A stretch of DNA of 64,000 bases from Nocardia vinacea (GCF_035920345.1 NZ_CP109149.1:4960001-5024000), one strand, 5' to 3'; positions 17,501 through 26,114 are shown, counted from the first letter of the stretch. Notes: generated by a model not told the origin, from the letters alone. Made by a program: numbers and translations.

Positions 17501-20500
17501 CGATGCGGATATCGGCGCGCAGCGGGTTACCGGGTACGCGGGTGAGGACCACGACCGGATCGACCGGAATCGGTCCGGTCCAACGGATCCCGGCAATCCC
17601 GGCAGGCACGACCACCTCGGCATCGGTTCCGGAATTCGGCTGTGTCGCAGCTGTTCTCGCGTACAGCGCGGCGAAGCACTGTAGGGCCGAGTCGACTATC
17701 GCCGGGTGGGCGAGATGCCGCTGCCCGATCGTTGCAGACGAATCGAGGTGTGCGACAACGCTATCCGCGCCGACCCAGACCTGGTTCAGCAGCCGGAAGG
17801 CCGGGCCGTAGTGGAGTCCGTGCTCGGCCATGCTCTCATAGAGCTCCGCGACCGCGACCTCCACCGAGTCCGCGGGCGGCGCGATGGCGACGGTCGTTGC
17901 GTCGGTGTCCGCCTCGATGAGACGGCCGTGGGCATTGAGTGTCCACCCCCCACCATCTGCGGGCCGGGACTGGATGGTGAACCGGTGGGTGCTCTCTTCC
18001 ACGCCGATCCGCACTACCGGCACATCGTGCTCGTCGACGACCAGCGGACTGATGAATTCGACGGATTCGAGCCCGAACGAATCCCGGCCGGTGCGTAGCG
18101 CGATGGCGCTCATGGCGGCGTCCAGGTAGGCCGCCCCCGGCAGCACCACGGCACCGGCCACGACGTGATCGTGCAGCCATGGCAGATTCGAAACCGACAG
18201 TTGGACTTCCCATTCCGTGGCCACTGCGGCAGTGCGATCACCGAGCATTGCATATCCGTTCGGGGTGCCGATCCGATCCAGCTCCGTTTCCGGCTCCTGG
18301 GTCCACACGAACCGGCGCTGCCACGGATAGTGCGGCAGGTCGACATGCCCGGCATCCGGATCGATCGCACTGGGCAAGCGGTCACCGTCCAGTGCGCCCG
18401 CCCGGTACAACTCGCCGATCGCGGTCAGGATGTTCTCGCCGTCGTCGCCGCCGCGCGTAAGCGTGCTGATGGCGGCACCGGTAATGCCTTGCTGCACCAG
18501 GATTTCCCGAATACTGCCACTCAATACCGGGTGCGGGCCGACTTCCAGGAAGACCCGATGTCCGGCATCGAGCAGTTCACCGATCGCGTCCGCGAACCGG
18601 ACCTGATCGCGGACATTGCGAGCCCAGTACTCCGGACCCCAATCCTGTTGCGTCGCTTGCGTACCGGTGACCGTCGAATAGGCGGGAACGGTGGTATCCC
18701 CCGGTGCGATCGTCGCCAGCGCGATGCGCAGATCATCGAGGATCGGGTCCATCAGATGACTGTGGTAGGGGACTTCGACACGCAGCGCCTTGGCGAAAAC
18801 ACCGTCGGCGGTGAGACATTCGCCGAGGTCCGCCAGTACCTGACTGTCCCCGGCCAAGGTGACCGCCGACGGGCTGTTCACCGCGGCAACGCACACGCCG
18901 TCGAGGTCCGACAGCAGTTCGCGCGCCTCGGCCTCGGTCAGCCCGACCGCCAGCATGCCACCGGTCCCCGCCGTGGTGGCCTGCAAGCGGGACCGGTGAT
19001 AACTGACCGTGACGGCCTCGGTCAGCGACAGCGCACCGGATACGTACGCCGCGGTCACCTCGCCGACGCTGTGTCCCACCGTGACGGCGGGTCGAATGCC
19101 GAACTCGGCGAGTTCCGCCGTCAGCGCGGCCTGGAGCAGGAAGTTGGCTGGTTGCGCGATCTCGGTGCGCGCGATCCGGGAGTCCGCCTCGTCGCGGCCC
19201 ATCTCCTCGAGGATCGACCAGCCAGCGAGTTCGGTGAATTCCCTATCGATTTCGCGCGCCAGTTCGGCTGCCGGCCCTTCGCCCGCGAGCAGGCCGCGGC
19301 CCATAGCCCACCACTGCGGCCCCATACCGCTGAAGACGAATACCGGGTCGGTGTGGCCCTCCGCGATGGCACGAGCGGGCGGTTGACCGCCGCCGGCGGC
19401 GAATTCCGCCAGCTGGGAACGCAATTCGCCGGAATCGCGGTAGCGGAAAGCGGTTCGCAACGGGTGATGCGCGCGGCGCACCCAGGCTGCCTCGGTCAGG
19501 GTGTCGAGCGGTTCGGTGTCGGCCGCAGCCAACAGCCCTGCGGCGAGCGTGCGCAGCGCCGATTCGCTGCGCGCCGACAGCGGCAAGATCGGCAGCCGCA
19601 CTGCGGTTGTGCCAGAACGGGTTTCGACTGCGGCAGGCGCAGGGCCGATGAGCGCATGCGCGTTGGTGCCGCCGTAGCCGAAGCTGTTGACCGCCACCAG
19701 CGGCCGGACCAGCGGTTCGGCCGCCATCGGCACCCGCAGCCGCAACTCGTCGAACGGAATCTCGGGATTGAGCTGGTCCAGCCGGGCCTGCGGCGCGATC
19801 GTCCGATGGTGAACCGTCAACGCCGCCTTGATGACTCCGGCCACGCCCGCCGCCGCCTCGGTGTGACCGATATTGTTCTTGACCGACCCGACCGGCAGCG
19901 GCTCGGTCCGGCCGTCGATCGCGCCGTACACCTTGCCGAGGGCCGTCATCTCCGCCGGATCGCCGACCGGTGTCCCGGTGCCGTGCGCCTCGACGTAGCC
20001 GATCTCATGCGGTGCGATGCCCGCGCTGGTGTGCACGCGTCGGGCAAGTTCTTCCTGTGCAACGGGATTCGGGACCGGAATGGCCAAGGTGCGGCCGTCC
20101 TGATTCACGCCGCTGCCGCGGACCACCGCATAGATGCGGTCACCGTCGCGTACCGCGGCCTCGAGCGGCTTGAGGATCACCACACCCGCACCCTCGCCGC
20201 GGCCGTAGCCGTCGGCGGCCGCGTCGAACGATTTGCAGCGACCGTCCACGGACAGGAATCGGCCCTTGCACATGGAGATGAAGGTTTCCGGCTGCAGCAT
20301 GGCATTGGCGCCGCCGACGATGGCGGAGCTGCATTCGCCGAGCGCCAGTGATCGGACGGCCTGATGCAGTGCCACCAGCGATGACGAGCAGGCGGTGTCG
20401 ATGGTCATGGTCGGGCCGTGCAGGTCGAGCAGGAAGGCGATGCGCGCCGAGAGCAGGGTGTGCGACGAGCTCGTCGGGGTGTGGCTGTTGATCGCGGAGC

Positions 20501-20906
20501 GGATCACGTTGCGGCCCACCGCGTTGTCGTTCATGAAACCGCCGACGAAGACGCCGATATCGCGTCCCGCGACCCGTCCGGCCATTCCGCTATCGTCTAG
20601 CGCCTCCCACGCGACCTCGAGCAGCAACCGCTGCTGCGGGTCCATGATCGAGGCCTCGCGCTGGGAGATGCCGAAGAAGTCGGCGTCGAACTCCCACAGC
20701 GACTGGGTCAGGAATCCGCCACTGCGGGTGTACATCCGGCCGGGCGCGTCCGGATCCGGATCGTAGAACTTGTCGAGGCTCCAGCGATCCGGCGGCACCT
20801 CGACGATGCCGTCGCCCTTGCGGATCAGGAAATCCCAAAAGGCGCCCGGTCCGTCGATTCCACCCGGAAATCGACAGCCGATACCGACGATTGCTGCATC
20901 GGACAT
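14574..20906 (-). CDS. Type I polyketide synthase, single fully reducing module
   Basis: A 2110-residue protein with this domain order: KS (1-~420, active Cys ~171 in 'DTACSSS'); AT (~500-830, Ser ~610 in 'GHSVGE', specificity region 'PYHSH'); DH (~905-1180, His in 'HDHVVAGAVVLP' ~911, Asp in 'DSALQC' ~1071); a ~250-residue pseudo-KR spacer; ER (~1430-1730, 'HGAAGGMGMAAVQ'); KR (~1740-1990, 'TGGFGAFG', Tyr ~1890 in 'GYASAN'); ACP (~2020-2090, Ser ~2051 in 'GLDSL'). No thioesterase or reductase follows. This is the layout of an iterative, fully reducing synthase making a saturated chain. I use ATG 20906, preceded by GAGGAC; frames upstream to 21056 have no domain. The six 13-bp palindromes at 21031-21174 control it or its divergent neighbour. 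Confidence 0.95.
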   Translation of the reverse strand: MSDAAIVGIGCRFPGGIDGPGAFWDFLIRKGDGIVEVPPDRWSLDKFYDPDPDAPGRMYTRSGGFLTQSLWEFDADFFGISQREASIMDPQQRLLLEVAWEALDDSGMAGRVAGRDIGVFVGGFMNDNAVGRNVIRSAINSHTPTSSSHTLLSARIAFLLDLHGPTMTIDTACSSSLVALHQAVRSLALGECSSAIVGGANAMLQPETFISMCKGRFLSVDGRCKSFDAAADGYGRGEGAGVVILKPLEAAVRDGDRIYAVVRGSGVNQDGRTLAIPVPNPVAQEELARRVHTSAGIAPHEIGYVEAHGTGTPVGDPAEMTALGKVYGAIDGRTEPLPVGSVKNNIGHTEAAAGVAGVIKAALTVHHRTIAPQARLDQLNPEIPFDELRLRVPMAAEPLVRPLVAVNSFGYGGTNAHALIGPAPAAVETRSGTTAVRLPILPLSARSESALRTLAAGLLAAADTEPLDTLTEAAWVRRAHHPLRTAFRYRDSGELRSQLAEFAAGGGQPPARAIAEGHTDPVFVFSGMGPQWWAMGRGLLAGEGPAAELAREIDREFTELAGWSILEEMGRDEADSRIARTEIAQPANFLLQAALTAELAEFGIRPAVTVGHSVGEVTAAYVSGALSLTEAVTVSYHRSRLQATTAGTGGMLAVGLTEAEARELLSDLDGVCVAAVNSPSAVTLAGDSQVLADLGECLTADGVFAKALRVEVPYHSHLMDPILDDLRIALATIAPGDTTVPAYSTVTGTQATQQDWGPEYWARNVRDQVRFADAIGELLDAGHRVFLEVGPHPVLSGSIREILVQQGITGAAISTLTRGGDDGENILTAIGELYRAGALDGDRLPSAIDPDAGHVDLPHYPWQRRFVWTQEPETELDRIGTPNGYAMLGDRTAAVATEWEVQLSVSNLPWLHDHVVAGAVVLPGAAYLDAAMSAIALRTGRDSFGLESVEFISPLVVDEHDVPVVRIGVEESTHRFTIQSRPADGGGWTLNAHGRLIEADTDATTVAIAPPADSVEVAVAELYESMAEHGLHYGPAFRLLNQVWVGADSVVAHLDSSATIGQRHLAHPAIVDSALQCFAALYARTAATQPNSGTDAEVVVPAGIAGIRWTGPIPVDPVVVLTRVPGNPLRADIRIASASGDVALTMSGVQFRALTPQSALSEQLDGLFYEPVWEIVTDSAEPAMQDLPGDEEFLLVVNLGAEISQRAKEIANVRIRAEVVTVGEHASAADSEQLLDLLRTAHSRPEVERLRVVAVAGSELDGMRNVYGLAQVAQAIKALLSDGLPLVVHAVVVTEHALCLPIDRFARLEHSVLTGARRELLNELPAGQWRLVDTEPASAAADILEQIYTDTTIDEVALRASARWTIRWRQTLTDRLAGWDVPRPLTDPEQSFRLDIPRSRLLPELALRTCDRVAPGPDEVEIRMQAVGLNYKDTLKVLGVLTEKELDGTFFGTEIGMDGYGVVTRVGSNITDIAPGDEISVVAPGIVQRYVTIRPDTGATTRMDIFPPGTFDPLHCTSVMPLFTAEIGLGELARVQPGETVLIHGAAGGMGMAAVQVALRMGARVIATAGTEERRAQVRALGAHEVLGSRSIGFVDEVLRLTDGAGVDVVYSSAPGEILQQNFRVAGEFGRIVDIGKADIYGSGTIDLRPFDRNLAFFAVDIDRILARRPAQVRRAARRVVDAMFHGEYTALPNTPFALDQLTSAFETVARSAQIGRVVLDLREAHPAVRHIPGEFEFDSAASYLVTGGFGAFGLATARQLVRAGVRHLVLVGRSGASTDAAREQLARFANEGVDVREERVDVADYDAVADLVARIQAGGAPLRGVIHAAGVVNNTEIPEVTAESLREIFDPKVIGATNLDRATTAAGVELELFVLYSSASGIAGLSPQLGYASANSALDALAWARRAQGKPALSVDWGFMRGDGGMADSRAVSRYAEMTGYGSLDMDFATLLLRECLRFDITQLALLDIDWAQWALAHRSSARAPRFVELVTAAGGGAAGTSALRAEILALDPEFRGEVVACLLAEQLAVVLGVDADTVDLATPTMELGLDSLMAMEFGARVVKSLGVKMSVLSIGAGLSLAGLGVKIAAQIAHEEASTANDSSVRTTA

Positions 20907-21030
20907 TGCGCAGTCCTCGATTTCTACCCTGAGCATTGAACGGTAGGCAGCATACTTTCGATATTCGATCGGCAGCGCAAAATGGCTGAAACCTGTTGCA
21001 AACAGCGCCGATCGGGGTCCACATAGTGAA

Positions 21031-21174
21031 ATTACAGTGTTATCCGGAAAGGCCATGACATTGTTATCGCCTGGGCTGACACTGTTATACGTCGGCGCAC
21101 CTCACAGCAGACTCGAAGAATAACAATGTAATGGGTTCGAATAACAATGTAATGCGAACCCATGACATTGTTAT
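21031..21174. promoter_or_regulatory. Six copies of a 13-bp palindromic operator, ATNACANTGTNAT
   Basis: Sites are at 21031-21043, 21055-21067, 21076-21088 (first base C), 21120-21132, 21141-21153 and 21162-21174. Each fits ATNACANTGTNAT, a near-perfect dyad, and the spacing within each half is 21-24 bp, close to two helical turns. Copies 5 and 6 are additionally framed by GGGTTCG/CGAACCC (21133-21139 and 21155-21161). They fill the intergenic region between the PKS operon and the divergent SnoaL-like gene. The pattern suits cooperative binding by a TetR-like or similar dimer; which protein binds is not known. Confidence 0.75.
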
Positions 21175-21192
21175 CCAAGTACGGTGTCGGCC

Positions 21193-21732
21193 ATGAACTC
21201 TGGTGAATTCGCCCTCGACCCGGCCGCCGAGCCCATCGAGGACACCGACTGGCTGCGCGAGTTCGTCGAGCGCTACATCGCCGGTTGGAACACCGGCGAC
21301 GGCGACGCGGTGGCGGCCTGCGTCACCGAGGACACCCGCTGGCTGGACCCGTCCGAGGGCGAACCGATCATCGGCCGAGCCGGGGTCGCGAAGTTCGTCC
21401 ACGACACCAAGCGGGCATTCCCAGATGTCGATTACACCACCGTCTTCGAGCCGGTCGTCACCTCGGACGCGCTGGCGGCGATCGTGCCGTGGCGGATGAC
21501 GGGCACCCACCTCGGCATGATCGATCCGCCCGGATTCGCCGGCACCAACAAGAAATTCGACCTGTTCGTCGTCGACATCTGGCAGTTCCGCTCCGGACTC
21601 ATCTGGCGCAGCAAGGCCACCTGGGATCTGAACGAACTACTGCTGCAACTCGAATTGCTGCCCAAGCGCAACGGATTCGCCGAGCGAGCCATGGCCCGCG
21701 CCCAGCGCCTCGCGGTCAAACTCCGTGGCTGA
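21193..21732 (+). CDS. SnoaL-like polyketide cyclase-fold protein
   Basis: A 179-residue NTF2-fold protein ('FVERYIAGWNTGDGDAVAAC', 'DTRWLDPSEGE', 'WRMTGTHLGMIDPPGFAGTN', 'VDIWQFRSGLI'). The family includes SnoaL-type cyclases but also many proteins without cyclase activity. ATG 21193 is taken; an in-frame GTG at 21184 is possible. The nearest operator copy lies 19 bases upstream. It is divergent from the PKS operon and may be co-regulated with it. The active-site Asp/His pattern cannot be settled by eye. Confidence 0.8.
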   Translation: MNSGEFALDPAAEPIEDTDWLREFVERYIAGWNTGDGDAVAACVTEDTRWLDPSEGEPIIGRAGVAKFVHDTKRAFPDVDYTTVFEPVVTSDALAAIVPWRMTGTHLGMIDPPGFAGTNKKFDLFVVDIWQFRSGLIWRSKATWDLNELLLQLELLPKRNGFAERAMARAQRLAVKLRG

Positions 21733-22440
21733 TCACGTGTGCGGGCCGGTCAGCGCGGTGACCTGTTCGAGGGCACGCGCCACCGACTGCTCGATCGTCG
21801 CGCGTTCGGCACCCATACCGATCAGGATGTTCACGATCGAAGGCAACAGCACCTCCGACACCCCCTGGTCGCCGTACAGGCCGGCCATATCCAACTGGAT
21901 GAACCCGTACAGCCCGGTCCAGAACTGCGCCGCGGCCGAGCGTTCATTCGTGCTGTGCAACAGATTCGCCGCCAGCGCTCGCCGGGTCGCGCGCACCACG
22001 AAATCGAAGCTCTCCGCGAAGTTCTCGAAGTCGGAATCGCTGCCATCGGCCAGCACATTGCCGCGGTGCACCTTCACCTCGGCCTTCGGCGACTCGGTGG
22101 CGAACATCAGCCGGAACAGTTCGGGTTTGCGCACCGCCTCATCCCGAAAGATGAAGCCGAGCACCAGGATTTCGGCGATCGGATCGTCGCTGACCTCGCA
22201 TTCGGCCAGCCGCGCGACCAATTGCGCGAAACCTTCGGAGCCGACCGCCTGGATCAAGCCCGGCATACCGCTGAAGTTGGAGTAGATCGCCATGGTCGAG
22301 ACCCCGCATATCCGCGCCACGCGACGCACGGTCAACGAGGCGAGTCCTTCCGTCGAGATGAGTTGAACTGTGGCCGTTATCAGGCGATCGCGCATCGAGC
22401 CGGTTAGTGCGGGCTCCAACGCAGTTGCAGTGTCGATCAT
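21733..22440 (-). CDS. TetR family regulator
   Basis: A 235-residue protein with an N-terminal helix-turn-helix at residues ~18-62 ('RDRLITATVQLISTEGLASLTVRRVARICGVSTMAIYSNF', broken here only by my reading). The C-terminal domain has 'FRLMFATESP' and 'WTGLYGFIQLDMAGL', as in TetR_C_33-like members. It lies 27 bases downstream of an MFS exporter gene in the same direction and its stop abuts the SnoaL-like gene's stop. It is the closest candidate for binding the 13-bp palindromes, although the palindrome at 24135 before its own operon is a different sequence. Confidence 0.88.
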   Translation of the reverse strand: MIDTATALEPALTGSMRDRLITATVQLISTEGLASLTVRRVARICGVSTMAIYSNFSGMPGLIQAVGSEGFAQLVARLAECEVSDDPIAEILVLGFIFRDEAVRKPELFRLMFATESPKAEVKVHRGNVLADGSDSDFENFAESFDFVVRATRRALAANLLHSTNERSAAAQFWTGLYGFIQLDMAGLYGDQGVSEVLLPSIVNILIGMGAERATIEQSVARALEQVTALTGPHT

Positions 22441-22467
22441 TACCTCACCTAGCAGTGCTCGTCCTTG

Positions 22468-24105
22468 CTATGCCGCCGCGACGCCCAACTCCTCGGCGGT
22501 GATCTCTTCCAATGGCTTGCGCCGGGTTTCGACGATGAACCCGACCGCCACCACCGCCGCGATCGCGATCGGCGCCGCGCTGATCAGTGCGGTCACCGTG
22601 ATCGATGGCGCGGCCACGGCGAGCACCACCAGCGCGATGACCAGCACACCGCCCGCCTTGGTCATGGCCGCAGCGACACCGCTGCCGCGAGACCTGATCC
22701 GGGTCGGGTAGACCTCCGCGCCATAGGCGACGATGACCGCGACGACCGAGCTCGAACCCCAGATCGGCACCACGAGAAGGGCATACAGCAGCGTGGTGTT
22801 GTCGGCGATGTGGTCGCCGAGGATTACGAAACCGCCGAGCGCGATGGCGAGCAGCGTGCTGAGCGTGATCAGCGTCCATTTGGTCGAGCGGTGGTAGCAG
22901 TAGGCGACCAGGAAGTTCAGCGGAAAACCGATCAGCGCGGAGTCACGCAGGATCTTGTCGGCGGTGACGCCGGTGAATCCGAGGCTGCGCAGATTCGTCG
23001 GCAGCCAAAGCTGGAAGCCGTAGGTGACCAGTCCGACCCCGAGTCCCAAAAGCGCCAGCACGATGGTCATTCCGGCGAAGGGACGGCGCAGCAGCTGACC
23101 GAACCCGCCCTGCAGATCATCCTCGGCAGCGGTTTGCGGCTGCTCGACCTCGATGACCTCGGCATTGTATGTGCGCAGCACCTCTTCGGCCTCGCGGTGC
23201 CTGCCGATGGCCATCAGGAACCGCGGCGACTCCGGGATCCAGCGGACCAGCAGCACCAGCAACAGTCCGGTGGGCAAGCCGATCAGCCACATGCTGCGCC
23301 AGCCGTAGGTCTCGCCGATCGTCGAGGACAGCCAGCTGGTGATGACGTAGGCCCCCGCGATATCGCCGCCGATCAGCACCAGCAGCCAACCGCGGTGGCG
23401 CGCCGGGATGGTCTCCGAGAGCAGCGTGAAGGCGATCGGTAGCATCCCGCCCGCGCTCAGGCCCATGATGAAGCACATCGCGACATTCAGCTCGAAGCTC
23501 GGCATGGCGCCGCAGATCGCGGTTCCCACGAAGAAGATTCCGGCCAGCAGGATCGCCGCCTTGCGGCCGATGCGGTCACCGAGCCAACCCCACAGGAACG
23601 ACCCCAGCACCGTGCCGGTGATACCGGACAGCGGCAGCAGCGCCACCGGTAGCGCGTCCAGATGCGGGCTCGCCGGGGTGCGCAGGTGGTACTCGGCGCC
23701 GACACCCGGAACGACGAAGGCCAGGGTCGTCGGCTTCATCACGTCGATGGTGATCGCGGCGGCCATGATCAGCAGCAGCACCACGTGCACGCGATTGAGC
23801 GGCGCGTCGTCGAGTGCCCGCACCCGCAGCCCGGCAACCGTGTCGTGCACCGCGCGCTGCGGGAACAGGCCGTAAGTGGTGACGCCCAAACCGATCACGA
23901 TCAGGATCATCCCCGTGATCATGGCGCCGTCCATGGGCATGCCCGCCAACCGATAGCCCATGTCGCGGGCCATGAGATACATCGGAAGGTGCAGGGCGGT
24001 GCCGAGCACCGTCAACACCAGACCGAACCAGAAAGCTCCCGTACGTCGACGGTTGACCGGCCCCTCCGGTCGAGGCGCGATATCGACGGCGTTCACATGC
24101 ATCAC
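22468..24105 (-). CDS. MFS transporter
   Basis: A 545-residue major facilitator protein. An N-terminal ~110-residue part with two extra hydrophobic segments precedes the usual 12-helix fold. Loop motifs are 'GWLGDRIGRKAAIL' (motif A), 'RWIPESPRFL' after helix 6 and 'GAEVYPTRIRSRGSG' in the second half, resembling the sugar/benzoate/phosphate porter branch. It heads a two-gene operon with the TetR gene. Given the position beside the PKS operon, product export is possible; uptake of a substrate cannot be excluded. Confidence 0.88.
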   Translation of the reverse strand: MMHVNAVDIAPRPEGPVNRRRTGAFWFGLVLTVLGTALHLPMYLMARDMGYRLAGMPMDGAMITGMILIVIGLGVTTYGLFPQRAVHDTVAGLRVRALDDAPLNRVHVVLLLIMAAAITIDVMKPTTLAFVVPGVGAEYHLRTPASPHLDALPVALLPLSGITGTVLGSFLWGWLGDRIGRKAAILLAGIFFVGTAICGAMPSFELNVAMCFIMGLSAGGMLPIAFTLLSETIPARHRGWLLVLIGGDIAGAYVITSWLSSTIGETYGWRSMWLIGLPTGLLLVLLVRWIPESPRFLMAIGRHREAEEVLRTYNAEVIEVEQPQTAAEDDLQGGFGQLLRRPFAGMTIVLALLGLGVGLVTYGFQLWLPTNLRSLGFTGVTADKILRDSALIGFPLNFLVAYCYHRSTKWTLITLSTLLAIALGGFVILGDHIADNTTLLYALLVVPIWGSSSVVAVIVAYGAEVYPTRIRSRGSGVAAAMTKAGGVLVIALVVLAVAAPSITVTALISAAPIAIAAVVAVGFIVETRRKPLEEITAEELGVAAA

Positions 24106-24134
24106 CGGACCCTCATCAGCCCCCGCACACCAGT

Positions 24135-24146
24135 TACCGATCGGTA
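24135..24146. promoter_or_regulatory. 12-bp palindrome upstream of the MFS-TetR operon
   Basis: TACCGATCGGTA is a perfect dyad about 30 bases upstream of the MFS start codon. A TetR-type repressor encoded in the same operon is the obvious candidate ligand, giving autoregulation. Confidence 0.5.
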
Positions 24147-24317
24147 TTACACACGAGTTCCGTGCCGGTGTGGGGTTTTTAATCTGTTCGGTATCAACAA
24201 GTTCGGGGCGCGGCGGACTTACCTATGAGAATGGTTACGACCACGGCCGGCTGGGTAACCTGCTGCGCCGATATCGTAAGCCGATTCCCACTGATGGGAA
24301 TATGATCGATTTGTCTA

Positions 24318-24668
24318 TTATTCGACGCGCAAGTGCCTGATGGATTCGCCACCCTTCGTGTGATGCAGGCGGCCGAAGCGACTGTCGAGGAGGTTGGCCA
24401 TGGCGTCGGCGGCGCCGGTATAAGCCTCTTCGACCGTAGCCGCACGGTGGGTTACGGCGACCGGAGGCTGGCCGGATATCCGGGCCTCCAGTACGCATTG
24501 CTTATCGTCCGGACCGCCTTTATCGGCGTTCAGATCGGTCAGATGAACTTCCAGTCGGGTGAGCTGCTCACCGAAGCGGTCGAGCGTCGAGGAGAGCGTC
24601 GATTCCACGCGCTCGGCCAGCGATGCGCCGCCGTGGATATTGCTGCCGGTGTTGACCTGAATCTGCAC
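24318..24668 (-). CDS. HPF/RaiA-like ribosome hibernation factor
   Basis: A 116-residue protein beginning VQIQVNTGSNIHGG. The beta-alpha-beta pattern ('LAERVESTLSSTLDRFGEQLTRLEVHLTDLN', then 'KQCVLEARISGQPPVAVTH', then the helix 'VEEAYTGAADAMANLLDSRF') matches S30AE/HPF proteins, which bind stalled ribosomes. It lacks the long C-terminal dimerisation domain of long HPF. I prefer GTG 24668 with a GGAG box to the TTG at 24680. It is monocistronic; a stress-responsive role is inferred from the family. Confidence 0.72.
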   Translation of the reverse strand: MQIQVNTGSNIHGGASLAERVESTLSSTLDRFGEQLTRLEVHLTDLNADKGGPDDKQCVLEARISGQPPVAVTHRAATVEEAYTGAADAMANLLDSRFGRLHHTKGGESIRHLRVE

Positions 24669-24788
24669 GAGCGTCTCCAATCCGATAGGTGTCTGCCCAC
24701 GGTTACCGACTCGCGGAGCGCGAACTCAGCAATCCGTCGGCAATGCCGACACTACTCGCACGGTTGTGCGCTCAGCAGATTCCCAGGT

Positions 24789-26114
24789 TCAGACCGTCTG
24801 TGCCGCGACCGGTGGCGTAAGTTGCTGCGCATCGGGAACAACAGTGCCGCGCAACGAGGTTCCCGCGGTCTCGCGCAGGAACGACCAGGCGACGAGTCCG
24901 ATCAGGCTGGCGCCCACCATATATGCGGCCGGGAACAGCGACCAGCCGGTCGATTCGATCGCGGCCTCGTTGACGAGCGGTGCGGTGCCGCCGAATGCGG
25001 CGGTGGAGATGTTGTAGCCGAGGGCGAAACCCGCATAGCGCACATGCGTCGGGAAGATGGCCGGAAAGGTCGAGCTGATCGTCGCCAGCTGGGGGACGTA
25101 CAGCAGGCCGAGCACGATGAATCCGGTGATGGCCCAACCGGTTCCCTGCCCCATCAGCCAGTACATGGGCAGCGCGAGTATCGCGAGTCCGACCAGCGAG
25201 ACCAGCCAGAGCGGGCGGCGGCCCACCCGGTCGGACAGCCTGCCGAAGAACGGCAGCACGATCATCATCACCAACTGCCCGATCAGCATCATCGCGGTGG
25301 TGGTCGATTCGCCGACGCCGATGGTGTTCTGCAGGTAGGTCGGTTGATAGGTGAGCAGGGTGTAATTCACCACGTTCAGGGCGACCACCAGGCCGATCAG
25401 CGTCAGGGTTTCGCGGTGGTAGGTGGTCAGCACCTCCCACACGCCGCCCGGCGGATGCGGTTTGTCGGCCACCTCGGCGAACACGGGCGACTCGTTCAGA
25501 TGCGAGCGCAGGTACCAGCCGATCAGGCCGAGCGGCACCGCGAACAGGAAGGGCACGCGCCACCCCCAGTCGTGCATCGCATCCGAACCGAAGATGAGCT
25601 GACACAGCAGCACGACCGATGAGCCGCCGACGAACCCGCCGAGGGTGCCGAATTCCAGGAAGCTGCCGAGGAATCCGCGCTTGCGATCGTCGGCGCATTC
25701 GGCCAGATATGTTGCGGCACCGCCATATTCGCCACCGGTCGAGAAGCCCTGCACGACGCGTAGGGCGATGAGCAGAACCGGTGCGAACCAACCGATCTGG
25801 GCATGGGTCGGAATCAGGCCGATGCATCCGGTAGCAGCGGCCATCAACAGAATCGTGGTGGCCAGCACCACTTTTCGGCCGAGTCGGTCGCCGAGCGGTC
25901 CCCAGACCATGCCGCCGAGCGGGCGCAGCAGGAAGGAGATGGCGAAGCCGAGCATGGTACCGAGGGTGCCGAGTTCGCCCGGGAAGAACGCGTCGGTGAG
26001 GTAGGTGGCGGTCGCGGCGTAGACGCCGTAGTCGAACCATTCGGTGGCATTGCCCATCGCGGAGGCGGCGACCGATCGGCGTAGCGTTTTCTTCTCCGAT
26101 TCGCGATCCGTCAC
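24789..26114 (-). CDS. MHS-type MFS transporter (metabolite:H+ symporter)
   Basis: A 441-residue 12-helix protein of the metabolite:H+ symporter group (ProP, KgtP, ShiA-like). It has 'GNATEWFDYGVYA' at helix 1, 'GPLGDRLGRKVVL' (motif A), 'RVVQGFSTGGEYGGAATYL' and 'GRLSDRVGRRPLWL'. The group typically takes up dicarboxylates, betaine/proline or aromatic acids with protons. GTG 26114 is preceded by GAGGAGG, so the longer reading to 26288 is unlikely. It stands alone, separated from the upstream TetR gene by a strong hairpin. Confidence 0.9.
   Translation of the reverse strand: MTDRESEKKTLRRSVAASAMGNATEWFDYGVYAATATYLTDAFFPGELGTLGTMLGFAISFLLRPLGGMVWGPLGDRLGRKVVLATTILLMAAATGCIGLIPTHAQIGWFAPVLLIALRVVQGFSTGGEYGGAATYLAECADDRKRGFLGSFLEFGTLGGFVGGSSVVLLCQLIFGSDAMHDWGWRVPFLFAVPLGLIGWYLRSHLNESPVFAEVADKPHPPGGVWEVLTTYHRETLTLIGLVVALNVVNYTLLTYQPTYLQNTIGVGESTTTAMMLIGQLVMMIVLPFFGRLSDRVGRRPLWLVSLVGLAILALPMYWLMGQGTGWAITGFIVLGLLYVPQLATISSTFPAIFPTHVRYAGFALGYNISTAAFGGTAPLVNEAAIESTGWSLFPAAYMVGASLIGLVAWSFLRETAGTSLRGTVVPDAQQLTPPVAAQTV

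Noticed and set aside
15423..20351. Long plus-strand open frames opposite the PKS (15423-17684 and 18165-20351)
   Set aside because: They are antisense to well-conserved PKS domains, have no family content and arise from GC-biased codon use.
6621..20906. Enediyne biosynthetic cluster
   Set aside because: UnbU, UnbV and DUF1702 homologues invite this call, but the PKS has KS-AT-DH-ER-KR-ACP order with an enoyl reductase. Enediyne synthases lack ER and carry a C-terminal PPTase-like part, and no partner thioesterase is seen.
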